From an uncultured Intrasporangium sp. (lineage in GTDB: Bacteria; Actinomycetota; Actinomycetes; Actinomycetales; Dermatophilaceae), in contig CALMNV010000341.1 of assembly GCA_937873285.1 (NCBI GenBank), forward strand, positions 1-6,604: a stretch of 6,604 bases of DNA. The letters run 5' to 3'. The position numbers were made by a program, and so were the translations under genes. Positions within the stretch are counted from its first letter, which is position 1. Every line of letters begins with the position of its first letter. The notes under the pieces are model-generated. The model was not told the origin of the DNA. It worked only from the letters and a program-made list of their open reading frames with translations, and ran no database searches. Below are positions 5,401-6,604 of this stretch, one piece after another.

Positions 5401-6602
5401 AGCACGCGCGGCATCTCGCTGGCCGGCATGCGGCCGAGGAAGCGCACGTGGTCCTCGAGACCGAGCCGGGCGGCCTGCTCGGTGAGCTGCGGCTCGGCGC
5501 TGCCCGAGCCGGCGAGCGCGACCTGGAAGCCGACTCCCCGGTCCTTGAGGATGGCGGCGGCCTCGATCAGCAGATCGAGGCCCTCGTAGGGCACCATGCT
5601 GCCGGCGAAGCCGATGACCGGCACGTCGGTGCGGACCTTGTGGCGGGCGGCATACGCGTGGTCCTTCGGCAGCGGCACGAACTCGCTCGGGTCGACCGCG
5701 TTGGGCGCGAGGCGGATCCGCTCGGGGTCGACGCCGCGGCGCACCAGCTCGTCCGCGGTCTGGGAGGTGATGGCGAGCACGACGTCGGCCTCCGTGGCCA
5801 CGAGCGTCTCGAGCGCGACCTGCTCGGCGAAGCGCTCGGTGCGCTCCCAGCCGGGCTTGTCGGAGGCCTCGGTGATCTCCCACAGGCCGCGCACCTCGTA
5901 GACGAAGGGCAGGCCGAGGCGGCGCGCCGCGAGGAGGGCGGCGAGGCCGACACGGTGGTTGGACGCCGCGTGCAGGACGCTCGGGCGGGTCAGCCGGGCC
6001 TCGCGGACGAAGGCGTCGGCGCACTGGAGCACGTAGTGGTCGACGGGGCTCGTGCCGAGGTTGGCGCCGGGCAGGTGGACGTAGTCGATCCCGTCGACGC
6101 TGGCCACGTGCCGGCGGCTCGGTGGCCGGGCCCCCTCGACCTTGGCGTCCCACGGGTAGCCGGCCCGGCCCACGACGACGACGTCGGCGCCGGCGCTGCG
6201 CAGCCCCTCGGCCACGCCCTTGGTGCGCAGCGAGTAGCCGTTGGAGTTGAAGGCGGGGGTCGAGTAGGCGCAGTACATGACCCGCCCGCGCTCCGCGGTG
6301 TATGCCGGGCCGCTCGCCCGCGGGGGGATGTCCAGCCCCTGGCTGATGACGCGGTCGGCGCCCTGGATGCGGGCGGCGAGCTCGGCGCTGCGCTGGTCGA
6401 GCTCGCCGGCGATGTCGGGGTGCTCGCGCAGCAGCCGGGCGGGCAGGCGGATCAGGCCCTGCTGATACCACGCCCGGGAGAGCACGTGGCCGAGCCGCTG
6501 CGCGCCGCGCTCGTCGTCGAAGCGCTGGAGGAGCTCGTCGAAGGTGTAGTCGCTCAGGCGCCTCGGCACCGGCGGTGGGGTGCTCGTCGTGTCGGGGACC
6601 TC
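2433..6602 (-). CDS. Multi-domain glycosyltransferase (GT4 / CgeB-like / decayed GT2 / GT4), 5' end probably outside window
   Basis: Large cytosolic glycosyltransferase, probably adding several sugars to a surface polymer. Residues are counted from a GTG at 6569-6567. No ribosome binding site precedes it and the frame stays open to the window edge (E-V-P-D-T-T-S-T-P-P-P before it), so the start is probably upstream. Parts in order: helical N-terminus (1-90), GT4-type GT-B domain (about 96-500), CgeB-like domain (about 515-835), decayed GT2-like segment with an inserted repeat (about 846-1020), Gly/Ala-rich linker (about 1021-1050), second GT4-like domain (about 1050-1372). No transmembrane segment is evident. 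At 1378+ residues it is several times the length of one GT-B enzyme, so this is a true fusion. Donor, acceptor and polymer cannot be read from sequence. Its neighbour is a convergent hydrolase fusion gene, consistent with a polymer synthesis and modification locus. Confidence 0.93.
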   Translation of the reverse strand, partial: EVPDTTSTPPPVPRRLSDYTFDELLQRFDDERGAQRLGHVLSRAWYQQGLIRLPARLLREHPDIAGELDQRSAELAARIQGADRVISQGLDIPPRASGPAYTAERGRVMYCAYSTPAFNSNGYSLRTKGVAEGLRSAGADVVVVGRAGYPWDAKVEGARPPSRRHVASVDGIDYVHLPGANLGTSPVDHYVLQCADAFVREARLTRPSVLHAASNHRVGLAALLAARRLGLPFVYEVRGLWEITEASDKPGWERTERFAEQVALETLVATEADVVLAITSQTADELVRRGVDPERIRLAPNAVDPSEFVPLPKDHAYAARHKVRTDVPVIGFAGSMVPYEGLDLLIEAAAILKDRGVGFQVALAGSGSAEPQLTEQAARLGLEDHVRFLGRMPASEMPRVLSLFEIMPCPRLSLPVTEMVSPLKPLEALSAAKAVVLSDVAPHSDIAGAGEERAVLFPAGDAAALADVLGRLIEQPQLRADLGRAGRLWCLDERNWRALGATMREAHAVADARHRASVDVARGRSLAGLRVGLVADEFTTSTLAASVQVVPLDRHDWAAQLDGLDLVFVESAWEGNGGQWHRGVGYYSEEEDRAMAGLLAAARQRGIPSVFWNKEDPVHFARFVATASRCDHVFTTDGNMVLRYLRAGVGRVRTASSLPFYAQPRIHNPLPGGRPFERTVAYAGTYYGERYAQRSAELARLLGAARPHGLAIYDRQLAVPDSPYSFPPEFRRHVRGSLPYGEVIDSYKSHLANLNVNSVADSPSMFSRRVVEVAACGGVVLSGPGRGIEETFGSAIPSTGEGAVWRALLHDWARDPQSRLREAWLQLRAVLRAHTVDTALTIVARTAGIPVTAPGLPSYAVVLDGSRPELVAAVAAQSVLPRRVEVTDGLEAATRALEPLGVHVSPWTGVVRADEDGAEQDGTGQDRGDGTGQDRAGQGGGDVALWGRLAAPVSRTHFEDLLLATRFGSWERIGAVSDPELEHGRPLATPVGCVDSGGGLVAAPVVARVGDLDAALRSDSLRGVKLLVPWEPEPSRSPVGGAAGALDATGDLEGAGVGDLAGRTVVVAGHDLKFADFLLSGLEDAGAEVLLDEWRSHTQHDEEHSEELLGRADVVLCEWALGNAVWYSRRVHPGQRLVVRVHSQELRRPHLAQIRHEAVAAYVFVGDLVREAAIHSHGLPREKCHVVPNAVDVTALDLPKSGEARWAVGLVGIVPQLKRLDLALDVVEVLLARDGRYRLRIKGKTPADYPWMQQRPDEMAYYDSQLARAERIDAAHPGAVVFDGHGDDMPQWYAGIGVALSVSDFESFHLTVADGAASGALPALLAWPGSDLIYPREWISPTVAHLVDRVATAQRDPAAYQRVARERFAQSEVTAALLRLVAGPRGKRP
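2454..3422 (-). other. Domain: C-terminal GT4-like GT-B glycosyltransferase
   Basis: Residues about 1050-1372. It begins with a strand, R-T-V-V-V-A-G-H-D-L-K-F. D-E-W-R-S-H (1081-1086), A-D-V-V-L-C-E-W-A-L-G-N-A-V-W-Y-S (1101-1117) and V-V-R-V-H-S-Q-E-L (1127-1135) form the acceptor half. H-V-V-P-N-A-V-D (1174-1181) and G-L-V-G-I-V-P-Q-L-K-R-L-D (1198-1210) mark the donor half. The acidic motif is F-E-S-F-H-L-T-V-A-D-G (1294-1304), that is E-x7-D where most GT4 enzymes have E-x7-E. Asp could still contact the nucleotide sugar, so activity is plausible but unproven. The domain runs to within a few residues of the stop. Confidence 0.8.
3510..4034 (-). other. Domain: decayed GT2-like (GT-A) segment
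   Basis: Residues about 846-1020. P-S-Y-A-V-V-L-D-G-S-R-P-E-L (846-859) followed by A-A-Q-S-V-L-P-R-R-V-E-V-T-D (864-877) matches the start of GT2 domains (strand, R-P, Q-x-x-x-P, E-V). Family 2 relatives fused to CgeB-like modules normally go on to an acidic D-D-D metal-binding motif and then Y-G. Here the equivalent place reads V-A-L-W-G-R-L (932-938), followed by H-F-E-D-L-L-L-A-T-R-F (946-956). The metal ligands are therefore absent and the loop before it holds a low-complexity repeat. It is probably a non-catalytic structural relic. The alignment is by eye. Confidence 0.5.
3795..3858 (-). repeat. 24-bp tandem repeat (coding minisatellite)
   Basis: Two copies of a 24-base unit, 3797-3820 and 3821-3844, differ only at the last base (C3820 versus T3844). 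A partial diverged third copy continues to about 3858 (CTGCTCAGCGCCGTCC against CTGCCCAGTGCCGTCC). Because 24 is divisible by 3 the frame is kept. The protein shows D-G-T-G-Q-D-R-G then D-G-T-G-Q-D-R-A (residues 910-925), preceded by the related D-G-A-E-Q. It encodes a hydrophilic, probably disordered loop inside the decayed GT2-like segment. Confidence 0.85.
4065..5027 (-). other. Domain: CgeB-like glycosyltransferase
   Basis: Residues about 515-835. Recognised from S-V-F-W-N-K-E-D-P-V-H-F (598-609), H-V-F-T-T-D (621-626), S-L-P-F-Y-A-Q-P (646-653), H-N-P (656-658), Y-A-G-T-Y-Y-G-E-R-Y (671-680) and N-V-N-S-V-A-D-S-P-S-M-F-S-R-R (744-758) followed by A-C-G-G-V-V-L-S (764-771). These are hallmarks of the CgeB family (named for a Bacillus spore-coat glycosylation protein), which has a GT-B fold. 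The conserved blocks all look intact, so this module is likely active. The sugar is unknown. Confidence 0.85.
5070..6284 (-). other. Domain: N-terminal GT4-type GT-B glycosyltransferase
   Basis: Residues about 96-500. The acceptor-side Rossmann half starts R-V-M-Y-C-A-Y-S-T-P, followed by G-Y-S-L-R-T-K-G (111-118) and V-Y-E-V-R-G-L-W-E (223-231), typical of GT4 enzymes. V-L-A-I-T-S-Q and R-L-A-P-N-A-V-D (286-293) mark the interdomain region. The donor half has I-G-F-A-G-S-M-V-P-Y-E-G-L-D (319-332) and F-L-G-R-M-P (377-382). The acidic motif reads E-M-V-S-P-L-K-P-L-E (407-416), which is E-x8-E rather than the usual E-x7-E. The P-L-K-P-L-E-A version is familiar from a GT4 subgroup, so I still expect activity. 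The preceding helical segment (1-90) resembles N-terminal extensions of such proteins. Confidence 0.85.
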
Positions 6603-6604
6603 GC

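Larger units (their letters stand above)
395..6307. repeat. Dispersed octamer family GTATGCCG / CGGCATAC, nine copies
   Basis: Exact copies, read by eye on the + strand: GTATGCCG at 395-402, 2523-2530, 3117-3124, 4781-4788 and 6300-6307; reverse complement CGGCATAC at 822-829, 2720-2727, 4022-4029 and 5648-5655. Orientation alternates strictly along the window. Every GTATGCC heptamer I found is followed by G. They fall in different codon phases: Tyr-Ala (TAT GCC, four copies), Ala-Tyr (GCA TAC, three), His-Thr (CAT ACC, one) and Gly-Ile (GGC ATA, one). Assuming about 72% GC and independent bases, roughly 0.2 copies would be expected. Function unknown. Confidence 0.85.

Noticed and set aside
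4996..6471. Minus-strand 491-codon frame, offset from the glycosyltransferase frame
   Set aside because: Almost entirely Arg/Ala/Gly/Pro, same strand but out of frame with the recognised GT4 domain; compositional artefact, not a frameshifted gene.

Overview
The window is a very GC-rich stretch (well over 65% G+C by eye) with strong G/C third-position bias, GTG start candidates and long spurious antisense frames. This fits a high-GC actinobacterium. The codon style suggests Micrococcales, possibly Intrasporangiaceae-like, but I cannot confirm that without a search. Nearly all of it is coding: two large convergent genes separated by 39 bases. Both reading frames stay open past the window edges, so both N-termini are probably incomplete here. 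I see no RNA genes, IS elements, CRISPR, recognisable promoters or strong terminators.

Left (3-2393, + strand): a protein of about 790 residues or more. It joins an alpha/beta-hydrolase-type domain (nucleophile elbow G-G-S-G-G, plausible Ser159/Asp251/His291 triad) to a beta-rich spacer, then a DUF6270-like, SGNH-hydrolase-like domain beginning G-S-C-V-A-R-D, then a C-terminal beta domain. It reads as an ester-making or ester-breaking enzyme acting on a cell-surface glycan.

Right (2433-6602, - strand): a protein of about 1378 residues or more built from glycosyltransferase modules. In protein order these are a GT4-type GT-B domain, a CgeB-like glycosyltransferase domain, a decayed GT2-like segment without a D-D-D/DxD motif and carrying a 24-bp tandem repeat, and a second GT4-like GT-B domain. 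The most likely joint role is synthesis (glycosyltransferases) and acyl or ester modification (hydrolase fusion) of a surface polysaccharide or teichoic-acid-like polymer. This is inferred from domains and adjacency only.

Beneath the genes there is a DNA-level pattern that gene annotation does not explain. The octamer GTATGCCG occurs nine times in 6.6 kb, in both orientations and several codon phases. The palindrome GTAC occurs only once. Tyr codon choice follows the preceding base: TAT after G, TAC otherwise. This could be a genome-wide signal oligomer (of the uptake-sequence, Chi or HIP1 kind), avoidance or mutational decay of GTAC, or both.
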